A DNA stretch of 45,309 bases from positions 1 to 45,309 of the forward strand of contig CALMOE010000263.1 of the NCBI GenBank assembly GCA_937871715.1, read 5' to 3'. The notes below the pieces were generated by a model that made no database searches, had not been told where the DNA came from, and saw only the letters and a program-made list of their open reading frames with translations. Positions 27,118 through 36,376 of this stretch are shown piece by piece; position 1 is the stretch's first letter; the number at the start of each line of letters is the position of its first letter. Both the position numbers and the translations under genes were made by a program. The DNA is from an uncultured Geobacter sp. (GTDB lineage: Bacteria; Desulfobacterota; Desulfuromonadia; Geobacterales; DSM-12255).

Positions 27118-28497
27118 ATGAGAGGTTTTAGAAGTGCAGCAGCGATTGCCGCTGCCTGTGGATTGGCAGTACTGGCGTCAACCCCGGTAATGGCAATGGA
27201 GAACGAATTCCACGGCGCCTACAGAATGAAGGCATTTGCCACCAACTTTGACGATGGCACTGTCAGTCAGTACGATCCGGCAGGAGAAGAGAAGAGCGCG
27301 CCGACCAACAACTACGTGGAGCAGAGGGTAAGGCTCAAGTACACAGCCAAGCTGAACGACGACTTCAAGCTGAAGACCGACTTCAAGATCGACTCCCGCT
27401 GGGGGAGCGGCGCCTACGACACCAAGCGCAAGCAGGGGGGGGAGATCGGCAGCGACACGGTCAACCTTGAGACAAGGGCCGCCTACTTCGACTTCAACCT
27501 CCCCGTTGGAGGGGTAAACATGAAGGTTGGCATCCAGCCATGGAGCGACGCCTACGACGGCATCTTCGTCGACACGCAGATGGCTGGCGCCCTGGCCTCG
27601 ACGAGCGCCGGCGACCTGGCACTCTCCCTGGGGTGGTTCAGGCTGGACGACGCCGCCTCGACCGCCTTCGGCCACGATCCCCGCGATCTTTTCGTCCTCG
27701 ACGGGAGTTACACCGTTAACAAGGAGCTCAATGTGGGGGCCAGCTACTACCTCCTCAGGGACCAGATCACCAGGGACACCAAGTACCTGGCCGGCGATCC
27801 GCGCACCATCCCCACCGAGACGGTCCATACCCTAGGGGTAAACTCCACCGCCAAGCTGGGGGTAACCACCCTGAACGGCTACTTCCTCTACCAGTTCGGC
27901 GACCTCACCGAACTGGGGAGCGGCAAGGAGCACAACATCAGCGCCTTTGCCGGCGGCCTTAATGCACGGGCAAAACTGAATTCCGGCACCATCAAGGGTT
28001 CATTCCTCTATGCCTCCGGCGACAAGGACTCCGGCGGAAGCAAGGCATTCCGCGACGTGCAGGACCTGGACGGCGGCACCGAAAGCGATTACTCCTCGGA
28101 CATGAGGATGCTGAGGAAGGACCAGTTCGCAGGCGCCTCGGGGAAAGCGATCATCGCCAGCATCAACAACCGCGACCAGGGGGTGATCTTCGCCTCGGCC
28201 GGGTATGACACCACCCTGAGCGACAAGGTGTTTGCCGGCGCCAACGTCGGCTTCGCCCTGGTTGCCGAGGAGAACGCCAACAAACCGGTTAACCTCTCCA
28301 CCGGGACGAGAAACTCCAGCAACTACCTGGGGACTGAGCTGAACGCCGCCATCGGCTACAAGTTCAACCCCAACGTCACCGCTACCCTGCGCGGCGCCTA
28401 CACGGTTCTCGGCGACTACTACAAGGGGGTTGCAGCGGGGGGAGAGACCCCGAACAACCCCTACTCCACCAGCCTGATGCTGGTCTACACCTTCTAG
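27118..28497 (+). CDS. Outer-membrane beta-barrel porin
   Basis: A 459-residue exported protein. The signal peptide (residues 1-26) ends VMAMEN. The mature chain alternates amphipathic strands such as YVEQRVRLKYTAKLN and FKLKTDFKIDSRWGSGAYD with short turns, and ends in an aromatic residue (SLMLVYTF), the classic signal for barrel assembly. It is probably a general or substrate-specific porin feeding the liv transporter; no close named family is recognisable. AAGGAGG precedes the ATG at 27118. The leader carries the 72-nt structured RNA element shared with the Tsx-like gene. A GC-rich hairpin follows the stop codon. Confidence 0.8.
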   Translation: MRGFRSAAAIAAACGLAVLASTPVMAMENEFHGAYRMKAFATNFDDGTVSQYDPAGEEKSAPTNNYVEQRVRLKYTAKLNDDFKLKTDFKIDSRWGSGAYDTKRKQGGEIGSDTVNLETRAAYFDFNLPVGGVNMKVGIQPWSDAYDGIFVDTQMAGALASTSAGDLALSLGWFRLDDAASTAFGHDPRDLFVLDGSYTVNKELNVGASYYLLRDQITRDTKYLAGDPRTIPTETVHTLGVNSTAKLGVTTLNGYFLYQFGDLTELGSGKEHNISAFAGGLNARAKLNSGTIKGSFLYASGDKDSGGSKAFRDVQDLDGGTESDYSSDMRMLRKDQFAGASGKAIIASINNRDQGVIFASAGYDTTLSDKVFAGANVGFALVAEENANKPVNLSTGTRNSSNYLGTELNAAIGYKFNPNVTATLRGAYTVLGDYYKGVAAGGETPNNPYSTSLMLVYTF

Positions 28498-28503
28498 CCC
28501 GGG

Positions 28504-28540
28504 GTCCGGCGTCTCCTGGTTAACCGCGGAGGCGCCGGAC
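28504..28540 (+). terminator. Hairpin after the porin gene
   Basis: GTCCGGCGTCTCC (28504-28516) pairs with GGAGGCGCCGGAC (28528-28540) along 13 positions with one G-U pair; the loop contains the palindrome GGTTAACC. There is no T-run, so it may be a message-stabilising hairpin or a partial terminator between the porin and the next gene. Confidence 0.55.
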
Positions 28541-28588
28541 GCACCATCCCAACATTGACTCGGCAGTCGAACATTGGCGGAGGCCGGC

Positions 28589-30046
28589 ATGAAAAAACTC
28601 ATCATCCCCATTATCCTGCTCCTCTTCACCCTTCTCGCGGCAATCTCCCACGCCGGCCAGATCCGTGCCTACGTGGCTGAGTTCAAGGTTTCGGGTGGAG
28701 AGCAGCCGGCCGACACGGCACAACTCCTCAAGGAGCTGCTCTCCTCACGCCTTAGCGGCGACAGCATCCTGGTCGTCGACTCGGCAAGCGAAGCCGACAT
28801 ATTGGTTAGCGGCCGCTACACCCTGGCAGGGGGGCAATTCAGCCTGGACAGCGTGGCACGGGAGAAGGGGGGGAAGGTCATTGCCCGTGACTTCGTCGAG
28901 GGGGAGAACCAGGGAGAGCTCCTCCGGGGGGTGGGGAGGCTGGCCGCAAGGCTCGCGGCACAGATAACCGCCAATGGGGGAAACGGTCCGGTCCTGCCAA
29001 AAACAGCGGATCGGCAAGCGTCCCCGGGGAGTAGAGAGTCTGGCGCTCTGCCACTTGAGAGTACCGCCACCCAGGGGGTACCTGGGTGGCGCAGCCAGCG
29101 CCTCAGCGGCAATTACCGCGGCATTGCCCGGGTCTCCCGCCTCCCCGGCGGGGAGAGGGAACTCATCCTGGCAGGGAGCCACGGGATCAAGCTTTTCAGG
29201 CAGGGGAAGGAGCTGCGCCAGGTGGCCGAGGTCTCCTTCAGGCCGGACGAGGATGTCCTGGGTGTGGAGAGTGCCGATCTGGATGGCGACGGCAGACCGG
29301 AAGCCTATGTCACCATCTTCAACGGCGATGCCCTGGTCTCCCAGGTATGGGGTGTGAAGGGGGACTCCCTGGTGCGCCTGGCGGAACGGCTCCCCTACTA
29401 CTTCCGCACGATCGCCATGGAGGATGGCAGCGAGAGGCTCCATGCCCAGGAGATGTCCCTGAAGAGCGATTTCTTCGGAGGGGTGAGGGAAGTCTCCCTG
29501 AACAATGGTTCCTACGTCCTGACCAACACTTTAAAACTCCCCAAAGGGGCCAACATCTACAACTTCAGCCGCTTCAGGGATAGCGAAGGAAGGCTGCTCT
29601 TCCTGCTTCTCGATGAGGACGGACACCTCCGGGTCATTGGCGAGGATGGGAATGAGCTCTGGCAGAGCAGGGAGAGGTACGGTGGCAGCGAACTCTTCTT
29701 CAAGCGTGTTGATCTCTCCGATACCAAGTTCGGCAGCGACCAGTTCCGCTGGATATTCCTCCAGCAGAGGATCTTCGTCAGCGGGGATGGGACGATCCTC
29801 ATCCCCCAGAACTCCGGGGCGTGGAATACCGGCCGCAGCCGCAGCTTCGACTCAAACCGGATGATTGCCCTCCGCTGGAACGGCTCCGCCCTGGAGAAGA
29901 GCTGGCAGAGCAAGGAGCGCGACAACTACCTGGCAGACTACTTCTATGACAGGACTTCCGGGGAGATGGTCACCCTGGAGATCGTAAAGCGCGAAGGGAT
30001 GTTCGACAAGGGGGCCAGCGTCGTCTCAGTAACCAGGGCCCACTAA
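28589..30046 (+). CDS. Secreted FG-GAP/VCBS-like repeat protein
   Basis: The 485-residue protein has a Sec signal peptide (residues 1-26: MKKL, hydrophobic core, SHAGQ). The N-terminal ~130 residues resemble the small periplasmic domain that scores expression of paired lipoprotein or CsgG/TolB-like proteins ([20 protein letters not shown], then [20 protein letters not shown]). The remainder is a beta-propeller-like region; a calcium-loop FG-GAP signature is clear in [18 protein letters not shown] near residue 230. GGAGG precedes the ATG at 28589. It may share a transcript with the porin 92 bp upstream, but the intervening hairpin makes this uncertain. Function is unknown; a role in envelope assembly or binding is inference. 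Confidence 0.7.
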   Translation: MKKLIIPIILLLFTLLAAISHAGQIRAYVAEFKVSGGEQPADTAQLLKELLSSRLSGDSILVVDSASEADILVSGRYTLAGGQFSLDSVAREKGGKVIARDFVEGENQGELLRGVGRLAARLAAQITANGGNGPVLPKTADRQASPGSRESGALPLESTATQGVPGWRSQRLSGNYRGIARVSRLPGGERELILAGSHGIKLFRQGKELRQVAEVSFRPDEDVLGVESADLDGDGRPEAYVTIFNGDALVSQVWGVKGDSLVRLAERLPYYFRTIAMEDGSERLHAQEMSLKSDFFGGVREVSLNNGSYVLTNTLKLPKGANIYNFSRFRDSEGRLLFLLLDEDGHLRVIGEDGNELWQSRERYGGSELFFKRVDLSDTKFGSDQFRWIFLQQRIFVSGDGTILIPQNSGAWNTGRSRSFDSNRMIALRWNGSALEKSWQSKERDNYLADYFYDRTSGEMVTLEIVKREGMFDKGASVVSVTRAH

Positions 30047-30054
30047 CCGGGACA

Positions 30055-30477
30055 TATGGGAAAGGCTCGCCTCCCCCCTGCTCCGTCCGGCTAGCAGTGC
30101 GTGGGAAAATGACGGGAGCGCCAGGGTGCGGCTTACTGTGAAGCCGGCCATGAGCTGGCTGGGGAAGGGCCAGCACTGGCTCCCCACGTAGCGGACGTTC
30201 TCCACCATGATGCCGGTCTCCCCCAGCTGCCCCCCATGGCCGCGAGGTTAGCGCCGCAGATGGAGCAAAAAGCACGCTGCCGCTCACCGCCACGGCATGG
30301 ATCGGCACCCCAAGCCAGGTGCCGATGCAGATCGGCTCACTGTCAGCCGCGAGCCAAGGCGGCATCTCCCCGTTATGCAACCGGCAGCCCCCCCTCGGCC
30401 AGGACCACCAGGGAGCCCCCCTCCACCACCCGGGCCTTACGGGAGACTCTCTCAGGGAGTAAGCGGGGTGAAGCCAT
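30055..30477 (-). pseudogene. nudC: Remnant of an NADH pyrophosphatase (NudC, Nudix) gene
   Basis: Minus-strand frames carry pieces of NudC in the right order but in different frames. RKARVVEGGSLVVLAEGGLP comes first. Then, after a frameshift, MPPWLAADSEPICIGTW and HAVAVS appear. A zinc-ribbon start [17 protein letters not shown] is in another frame. Then comes a jump directly to the end of the Nudix box and beyond: [15 protein letters not shown] and [15 protein letters not shown]. Most of the ribbon and the core Nudix helix are deleted, and the 3' end decays into unrelated sequence. An intact NudC would be about 280 residues, so this is a dead gene. The boundaries are approximate. The stretch from 30478 to 30650 shows nothing I recognise. 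Confidence 0.75.
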
Positions 30478-30650
30478 GGCGGATTATCTCATGATTGAAG
30501 GGGAGGTTGACTGCTGCTGGATAACTCATCGGTCGGTTCCATTATCAAGGGGATTGAATGCCAAATCCATGGTAATCCGCCCAACTGGCCGATGCAAGCA
30601 ATGATTCTCCGCCGAAGCAGGGATTCAGTCACAGTGAGGATCTGAACGGG

Positions 30651-31938
30651 TCATGCGTCGAGGAGATCCCTGATCTTACGCAGGAGAGTTTGGGGCCGCA
30701 GCGGCTTGGTGACGTAAACCAGCCCGGCATCATCCAGCCCCTTCCTGGGGATGTTATCGTCGGCATAGCCCGTCATGAAGAGCGCCTTGCAGCCAGGGGA
30801 GATGCTCCTTATCGCGTCCCATGCCTCCTTGCCGTTCAGTTTAGGCATGACCACATCCAGAATGACCAGATCTATCTTCTCCCTGCTTTGGCGGAACTTT
30901 TCCAGGGCATCCCGGCCATCTTCGGCAGTCATGACCCTGTAGCCGCATGAGGTCAAGAGTTCAACCACTAGATTCCTCAGCGCGGCATCGTCATCGGCCA
31001 CGAGGATGGTCTCCGTCCCCCCGGGATAATGACCGTGGGTGGGGGCGAGCCTTTCTTCTCCCCCCCCTCCACCAGGGTGAGCAAGATCGTGAATGCGGTC
31101 CCCTCCCCGAGCTTGCTGCAGATGGTGATGAAGCCGCCATGCTGCTTGACTATGCCGTAGACGATGGCAAGCCCCAAGCCGGTGCCGTACCCCACCTCCT
31201 TGGCGATGAAGTTGGTTATCTCCCCCTCCCGGTTCATGATGGGGGAGATGGTCGCCGCTTCCCAGAAGAGCTCTCCGCTCTTTCTGCGGTTATGGAACAG
31301 ACCGAGCCAGACACTGCCGGAGAGTATGGTCTCCCAGAGGGAGCGGTACTCCTCCTTTGACGTCTCGCCAGACTTGAGGATGCGGGGATTCTCTCCCAGG
31401 GCCTCCTCCTGCGTGTAGCCGCTGATCTGGACAAACTTGGGGTTGACGAACTCTATGGTCCCCTCCTTGTCGGTGATGACGATGGCCGTCGGGCTCTGCT
31501 CCACCGCCTGGGAGAGCTTCACCAGGGTCTCCTCAGCCTCCTTTCGCCTGGCAAGGCTCTCCTCCAGCTCCCGGACCTTCTCTTCCAGCTTTGCCGCCAC
31601 GATGCCGCAGTGCTCGCGGAAGTACTTCATCTCTTCTGTCGCCATCGCTGTTGGTGGCGTTACTCTCCTGCCCGCGCCCCCACCCTCAAGTACGGCGCTG
31701 ATCTCTGCCCAGAACGCTTCCGGCTTCACCGGCTTGGGGATGAACGCCTCGGCGCCGAGACGCAGGACAAGCTCCTCGTCGTTCATCCCCGTATAGACCG
31801 AGGTGTGGATGACAACGGGGATGGAGCCGAGCTCCTTGTCGCTCTTCACCGCATGCAGGAACTCGAAGCCGTCCATTTCAGGCATGAGGGCATCGGAGAT
31901 GATCAGGTCGGGCCGGTGCACCCTGGCTGTTTCCATCC
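30651..31938 (-). pseudogene. Degraded hybrid sensor kinase (REC-PAS-...-HATPase-REC)
   Basis: Read leftwards, the remnant begins inside a receiver domain ([20 protein letters not shown]) that has lost its first strands. It continues through a coiled coil and a complete PAS domain ([20 protein letters not shown]), then jumps from NFIAKE straight to [20 protein letters not shown]. The HisKA helix, its histidine and most of the ATPase domain are therefore missing. A one-base shift near the G-run at 31019-31024 then puts the terminal receiver domain ([19 protein letters not shown] to the end at 30651) in another frame. The second receiver could only be made from an internal GTG at 31001. No kinase activity is possible. 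The 5' truncation abuts the gdh fragment at 31940. Confidence 0.8.
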
Positions 31939-31939
31939 C

Positions 31940-32089
31940 CTGCCGGCCAAGTACCGGTATGCAATCCTTGCCGCGGAAATCGGTTCCTCTCTAGTCTACT
32001 GCGGTGACCGCGAGGCCGATTTCGTGGAATTGCTCAAGGGACACCTGGCGAGGAATTTCCCCCTCCCTCCTCCGACCGGCAGCAACTGA
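31940..32089 (+). pseudogene. 3' fragment of a second NAD-glutamate dehydrogenase gene
   Basis: Forty-nine codons plus a stop encode [20 protein letters not shown] followed by CGDREADFVELLKGHLARN, which is the C-terminus of the glutamate dehydrogenase at 23136-26129. By hand count, 33 of the first 36 residues agree, while about 21 of 108 bases differ, mostly at third positions. It is therefore a diverged paralog or a homolog from a relative, not a recent copy. The upstream coding region is absent: the fragment starts where the truncated sensor kinase, on the other strand, begins. This marks a rearrangement junction. Confidence 0.8.
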
Positions 32090-32130
32090 ATCACCGGCAT
32101 CCGCGCAACAACAGAGATCTGGTGACCTAG

Positions 32131-32185
32131 CTCAAGGCCGCGGACGTGGCTTGCCGCACTCTCTCAAGACCCACGCGGCCTTGAG
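32131..32185. repeat. Long inverted repeat in the degraded region
   Basis: CTCAAGGCCGCG (32131-32142) and CGCGGCCTTGAG (32174-32185) are perfect inverted copies separated by 31 bp, with inner TGG/CCA pairing. It could be an old terminator of the lost gdh copy or a trace of a mobile element end. The rest of 32090-32357 contains no convincing gene; a short ATG frame at 32210 with a good ribosome site stops after 24 codons. Confidence 0.45.
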
Positions 32186-32357
32186 CCCCAACACGTCGAA
32201 GAGGAGGATGAATCAAGATAAAGGCCGAGCGAAGAGGGATCACTGCCGAAGCGGTGGCAGACACCGAACCGCTTGCTGCTAACTAGAAAGTTCCGGCATC
32301 AACGGCAGCAAGGAGGCATCCTGCGTATTGACTATGGGGACCTGGTGATGGGGATTC

Positions 32358-33506
32358 CTACACATCCTCCTTGCACCTCAATACCAGAACGGTCATATCG
32401 TCGGGCCGTGGCCTGTCCGGCGGCACGATTGCTGCCAGTCGGCTGACCGCTTCATCGGCGCTTGACGCGTTTTCGAGAAGCCTAACCAGAGCCCCGTTGT
32501 TGAGTTCTAGCTCCGGAACCGCATCAATCAATCCGTCGCTATAGAGGACAAGGGTGTCCCCCCCTTCCAGGGCAACCGTCCCCTCCTGATATTTTTCCTG
32601 GGCCGACACCCCCAAGGGAAGGCCACGAAGGTTGAGCTCTTCCGCTTTTCCGTCGGCGCGCATCAATAAGGCGTAACCGTGACCACAGTCTACGTAGGTC
32701 AATTTTCGATCCGTGACGTTTAGTTGCGCATGGAAAAGTGTCACGAAGCTGTCAGACCTGTCCAGATCGTGCTGAAGAGCATGCTGAGCCAATTGCAAGG
32801 CAGATGCCGGTGGATTTACCTGGACCACTGCCCGAAGAGTCGCCCGGACCGTCGCCATGAGTATGGCAGCGGCCATCCCCTTGCCCATGACGTCGCCCAA
32901 GGTCAGGGTGACAATACCTGGAGCCAATTCCAGCCAGTCATAGAAATCACCCCCGACATGACGCGCCGGCAAGCACCGGGCAGCTATTTCGAAGCCCGAT
33001 GCATCTGGCGGGACAACGGGTAACAGTTTTCTTTGCACCTCGGCGGCACAGCTTAATTCTGCCTGGAGCTGGAAGCGGTGCAGTTCACTTTGCCGCAACG
33101 CCTCTTCTGCCTCCTTGCGAGCGTTCCGCTCGGCAGTCTCACGTAGTTCGCGGTCTATGGCAGGGACGAGTCGAGCCAGGTTGTCTTTCCTGACAAAATC
33201 GTGGGCTCCGGCTTTTAACAGTTTCACCGCCTCCTCCTCGCCAATGGCCCCGGAGACTACGATAAATGGCTGGTCATCACCCGTCTTCAGCCAGATATCC
33301 AGAGCTCTTTCGACACTGAATTCAGGCATCTGGCAATCGCAAATTGCCAAGTCCCACTTCCCCCCGGCAATCGTCCCCATCATCGCCGTTGCAGTGTCGA
33401 CCCGTTTCCAATCAGCTTCTATTCCCTCCTTGCGCAGGGAATGGACCAGCAGAAGGGCATCACGCTCGGAATCATCAATGATCAGGACGCGAAGCGATCT
33501 GTTCAC
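32358..33506 (-). CDS. Receiver domain-PP2C phosphatase (RsbU/SpoIIE type) response regulator
   Basis: A 382-residue response regulator with an N-terminal receiver ([15 protein letters not shown]; phospho-acceptor Asp in [13 protein letters not shown] near residue 54; K in DFVRKDN). A coiled linker (about 125-160) joins it to a PP2C/SpoIIE phosphatase domain. That domain keeps the metal-binding aspartates in [25 protein letters not shown] and PDDMTVLVL, so it should dephosphorylate a serine or threonine on an anti-sigma antagonist or similar partner. No such partner is encoded nearby. The start is GTG at 33506, whose bases overlap the stop of the preceding gene (GTGA), with AGAGGGG upstream. 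It is last in the kinase - regulator - phosphatase operon. Confidence 0.9.
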   Translation of the reverse strand: MNRSLRVLIIDDSERDALLLVHSLRKEGIEADWKRVDTATAMMGTIAGGKWDLAICDCQMPEFSVERALDIWLKTGDDQPFIVVSGAIGEEEAVKLLKAGAHDFVRKDNLARLVPAIDRELRETAERNARKEAEEALRQSELHRFQLQAELSCAAEVQRKLLPVVPPDASGFEIAARCLPARHVGGDFYDWLELAPGIVTLTLGDVMGKGMAAAILMATVRATLRAVVQVNPPASALQLAQHALQHDLDRSDSFVTLFHAQLNVTDRKLTYVDCGHGYALLMRADGKAEELNLRGLPLGVSAQEKYQEGTVALEGGDTLVLYSDGLIDAVPELELNNGALVRLLENASSADEAVSRLAAIVPPDRPRPDDMTVLVLRCKEDV

Positions 33507-33955
33507 TTTTTCCCCTCTTCTTTTGGCGGCGGTTCGTTGGTAATCAACCAGTATCGCCCCAGGTCGGAGACCGCCCTGCTGAAATCAGAAAATGCCACCG
33601 GTTTGCGTACATAGCTGTTGGCGCCCAACCTGTAACCTGCAATAATATCAACCTCTTCGTCCGAAGAGGTTAGAATCACCACCGGCAGCAACCGGGTCCG
33701 CTCATCTGCGCGGATCTGGGCCAGAACCTCTAGACCGTCGATCTTGGGCAGCTTGAGGTCCAGTAGAACCACCGTGGGAACATCTTCCATGTCACGACCG
33801 GCATACTCTCCCCTAGCGAAGAGGTAATCGAGGGCCTCGGCCCCGTCCCGCACGACGACAATATCGTTGGCAAGACGACACTTGTTGAGCGCCCGCAAGG
33901 TGAGCATCTCGTCTTTAGGGTTGTCTTCAACCAGTAGAATCGACCGGCTTGTCAT
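33503..33955 (-). CDS. CheY-like single-domain response regulator (Rcp1 type)
   Basis: A 150-residue stand-alone receiver. The acidic pair is in [13 protein letters not shown], the phospho-acceptor aspartate in [18 protein letters not shown] near residue 65, the switch threonine/serine in [10 protein letters not shown], and the lysine in SYVRKPVAF. The size and the inserted loop after strand 3 ([13 protein letters not shown]) are typical of Rcp1-type regulators that pair with PAS or phytochrome-class kinases. The ATG at 33955 has GGAGGAG upstream and lies within the last 29 bases of the kinase gene; the longer frame to 34000 is rejected. It overlaps the phosphatase gene by 4 bp and is probably the phosphate relay between the two. 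Confidence 0.92.
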   Translation of the reverse strand: MTSRSILLVEDNPKDEMLTLRALNKCRLANDIVVVRDGAEALDYLFARGEYAGRDMEDVPTVVLLDLKLPKIDGLEVLAQIRADERTRLLPVVILTSSDEEVDIIAGYRLGANSYVRKPVAFSDFSRAVSDLGRYWLITNEPPPKEEGKK

Positions 33956-35522
33956 CGTTTTTTTTCTCCTCCAAGGTGAAGAAAAAAGTTGCGCCTTCAC
34001 CTACGGCCGCCTCTGCCCAGATCCGACCGCCATGTCTATGGACAATTCGCTGTACCGTCGCCAGTCCGATGCCGGTCCCGGGAAACTCACCGGTTTTATG
34101 CAACCGATGGAAGGGCAAAAACAGTTTGTTAGCGTAGGCCATGTCGAAACCGGCGCCGTTGTCGCGCACAGCATAGATGGTTTCCTCCTGCTGCTCTACG
34201 ACGTAAAACTCTATGCTGGCTTCTTTGGTCTTTGCCGTATATTTCCAGGCATTGCCGATGAGGTTTTCCATGACCACCTTCAAGAGCCTGGGATCAGCGT
34301 CCAGATCCATTCCCGGGGCAATATTGACAGTTACCTGGCGTTTTGGTTCGCTCTGACGGAACTGCGCGACAATACCCCCAGCCATCGATGAAAGATCCAC
34401 ATGCTCCCGCTCCAGTTCTCCACGGGTGGACCGCGACAGCTTCAGAAGCCCGTCGATTAGGTCGCTCATCTCCTGGCTACTTTCCTGAAGGAAGCGCAGG
34501 TACCTCTTTCCCTCCTCGTCGAGGCGGTCCCCGTAATCTTCAAGTAGTGCATCGCTGAAACCGTTGATAGCGCGAAGGGGTGCCCGTATGTCGTGGGACA
34601 CGGAATAAGTGAAGGCCTCCAGTTCCCGGTTGGCGAACTCCAGTTCCCTGGTACGCTCAACAACCCTCGCCTCAAGTTCCTGGTTCAGTCGCCGCACCTC
34701 ATCCTCTGCCCGTTTCCGCACCGTGATATCCTGAAAAGTGGCAATGAACAGGTTGTTAGAGAACATGGGAATATCGGCATTAAGAACCTCCACTCGCTCC
34801 CCTGAAGCCCTGGTGATTGGAAATTCCCAGACCATCCGCGCCAGATCGCCACTGGCCCATCCTGCATCGAATCGCCCTAACAACTCCTTCCGCAATGCCG
34901 GGTCAGGGAATATGTGCTCCCAGCGGCTCCTGAAATCGCTCAGCATCTCCTTGGGCCAACCCAGTATTTCCTCATATTTCTTATTCGCATATTGAAGCGT
35001 GCGTTCATCGAAGGTAAAGACAGCAAGCCCGATCGGCAGATTGTCCAGAACGGTTTCGATGAATTTGTTTCTTTCCTTCAGGTCCTCCTCAGTCCGCCTG
35101 AGCTCGGTAGTATCCAGAAAGGTCACTACCGTTCCGATGACTTCCCCCATTTTTCGCATCGGAAAGGATCGATACTCCACATTAAAGCTTGTTCCATCCG
35201 GGCGCCAGAAAATCTCGTCACGAACATGAAACCCTTGATCGTCAAGGAAAGCCCGGCAGACTCTGCACTCCTCTATGGGGAAGGGCGATCCATCCGGCCG
35301 GGTATGATGGATTCGCTCATGCATGCTCTTGCCCAGCAACTCTTTTTCGTCTTCATATCCGAGCAGGTCCAGAGAGGCTCTATTGCAGAAGATGCAATTC
35401 CCTTTAAGGTCAAGGCCGAATATGCCTTCCGCCGTGGAGTTGAGGAGCAGCTTGACCAGCTCCTCGCCCTCACGCAGCCTCTCCCCATCCTTCTTATGCC
35501 TGGTAGAGCCTGGAGTCACCAT
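33927..35522 (-). CDS. Soluble PAS-PAS histidine kinase
   Basis: A 531-residue kinase with no membrane segment. PAS 1 (about 25-140) carries a C-x-V-C-R element in [19 protein letters not shown] 2 (about 150-275) follows, then a coiled coil and HisKA with the phosphorylated histidine in [20 protein letters not shown]. The ATPase domain has [27 protein letters not shown] and [18 protein letters not shown]. The catalytic part strongly resembles the kinase at 6685-8925. The ATG at 35522 has a modest GGGGAAAG site. It heads a three-gene overlapping operon with its regulator and a PP2C output protein, all transcribed leftward. Confidence 0.9.
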   Translation of the reverse strand: MVTPGSTRHKKDGERLREGEELVKLLLNSTAEGIFGLDLKGNCIFCNRASLDLLGYEDEKELLGKSMHERIHHTRPDGSPFPIEECRVCRAFLDDQGFHVRDEIFWRPDGTSFNVEYRSFPMRKMGEVIGTVVTFLDTTELRRTEEDLKERNKFIETVLDNLPIGLAVFTFDERTLQYANKKYEEILGWPKEMLSDFRSRWEHIFPDPALRKELLGRFDAGWASGDLARMVWEFPITRASGERVEVLNADIPMFSNNLFIATFQDITVRKRAEDEVRRLNQELEARVVERTRELEFANRELEAFTYSVSHDIRAPLRAINGFSDALLEDYGDRLDEEGKRYLRFLQESSQEMSDLIDGLLKLSRSTRGELEREHVDLSSMAGGIVAQFRQSEPKRQVTVNIAPGMDLDADPRLLKVVMENLIGNAWKYTAKTKEASIEFYVVEQQEETIYAVRDNGAGFDMAYANKLFLPFHRLHKTGEFPGTGIGLATVQRIVHRHGGRIWAEAAVGEGATFFFTLEEKKNDDKPVDSTG

Positions 35523-36235
35523 GACAAATCTTTCCCCGTGATTGCAGCTTTCCCATCAATTGGTACACCATCCCTCTTCCGTTACTGCCACTGAGACAAT
35601 TGCCATCCGCTCAGCAACAGCGGTTACTATTCATTGAAAATCCCATCCCTTCCGGAAGTACGCATTAAATATAAGTATATCAAGTTCGGCCCTGAAATCC
35701 GTGCCTAAATTACAAAACCAATCCCCACACTTATCACGCCTCGACTGCCCATTAACCAACCGCACTCCTTTCATCAATGCGTAACTGACAGCAATACCTT
35801 GGCAAAGCATGCTGCTTTCTTTTGACAGATCTCCCGCGCAATCCATTATCTGTAGAGTTCCAGCTTAGCTGCGCAAGCGAAAACCCAAGTTCAATCAGGG
35901 GGCGCTGGCCCGGCCCTACTTCTCAGTGGACGTCCCCTCTGATCGGGTCAAGCCGTCATGCTAGGCCATGCAAGAAACAGTTCGGCTCCCTAGACAGCCT
36001 CATACGACCTCACCCCTTCAAACTTGCAATCCGATAGATTTACAAAACAGCGTATGCTCGCAAGCCTTAAACCGACTCATGAAAAACCATGACAACGGGA
36101 TTATCGCCATCACAACCCGACCTACACACAGATGGATAGAACACCGTTAAAGAATTAACCGGTTCACACCCAACGGTCATGCAATGATTTTATCTGAACA
36201 TTTCAGTGGTTTTAGCGATCTGCAGCTGCAATTTA
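35523..36235. other. Long non-coding stretch between the signalling operon and the second activator
   Basis: About 710 bp with lower GC than its surroundings and no convincing gene on either strand. A 71-codon minus-strand frame at 35631-35846 shows no recognisable family or clear ribosome site. It should contain the promoter of the leftward kinase operon. Toward its right end it becomes AT-rich, with the palindromes AACCGGTT and TGCAGCTGCA, leading into the activator's tandem repeats. Confidence 0.5.
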
Positions 36236-36267
36236 ATTCATGCTTGCATTTAAATTCAAAGTTGAAT
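36236..36267. promoter_or_regulatory. Tandem candidate binding sites upstream of the second activator
   Basis: Two 5-4-5 inverted repeats stand 18 bp apart centre to centre: ATTCA-TGCT-TGCAT (36236-36249, one mismatch) and the perfect ATTCA-AAGT-TGAAT (36254-36267; the arms extend to AATTCAA/TTGAATT). The second recurs as ATTCA-ACAA-TGAAT at 38213-38226, before the sigma-54 promoter of hyuA. This suggests autoregulation by the product of 36377-38152. Binding is inferred. Confidence 0.5.
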
Positions 36268-36376
36268 TAAACTATCAATAACGGCTTTTTAAATTGCCCT
36301 CTACCATTTCATGCTACAATCACTCAACCCTGCTGCACAGAGGCAGAGTCAAATCCATTCGAACAGGGTAGCCGCC

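Noticed and set aside
30651-31001. A stand-alone 116-residue response regulator
   Set aside because: The receiver sequence continues upstream without a start (GGTETIL precedes the GTG) and follows the kinase remnant after a one-base shift, so it is the tail of the broken hybrid kinase.
31610-32089. A 159-residue plus-strand gene ending in the gdh-like tail
   Set aside because: Only the last 49 codons resemble a protein; the first part is the antisense of the sensor-kinase remnant.
35631-35846. 71-codon minus-strand frame in the long intergenic stretch
   Set aside because: No recognisable domain, no convincing ribosome site and no partner gene; compatible with chance.
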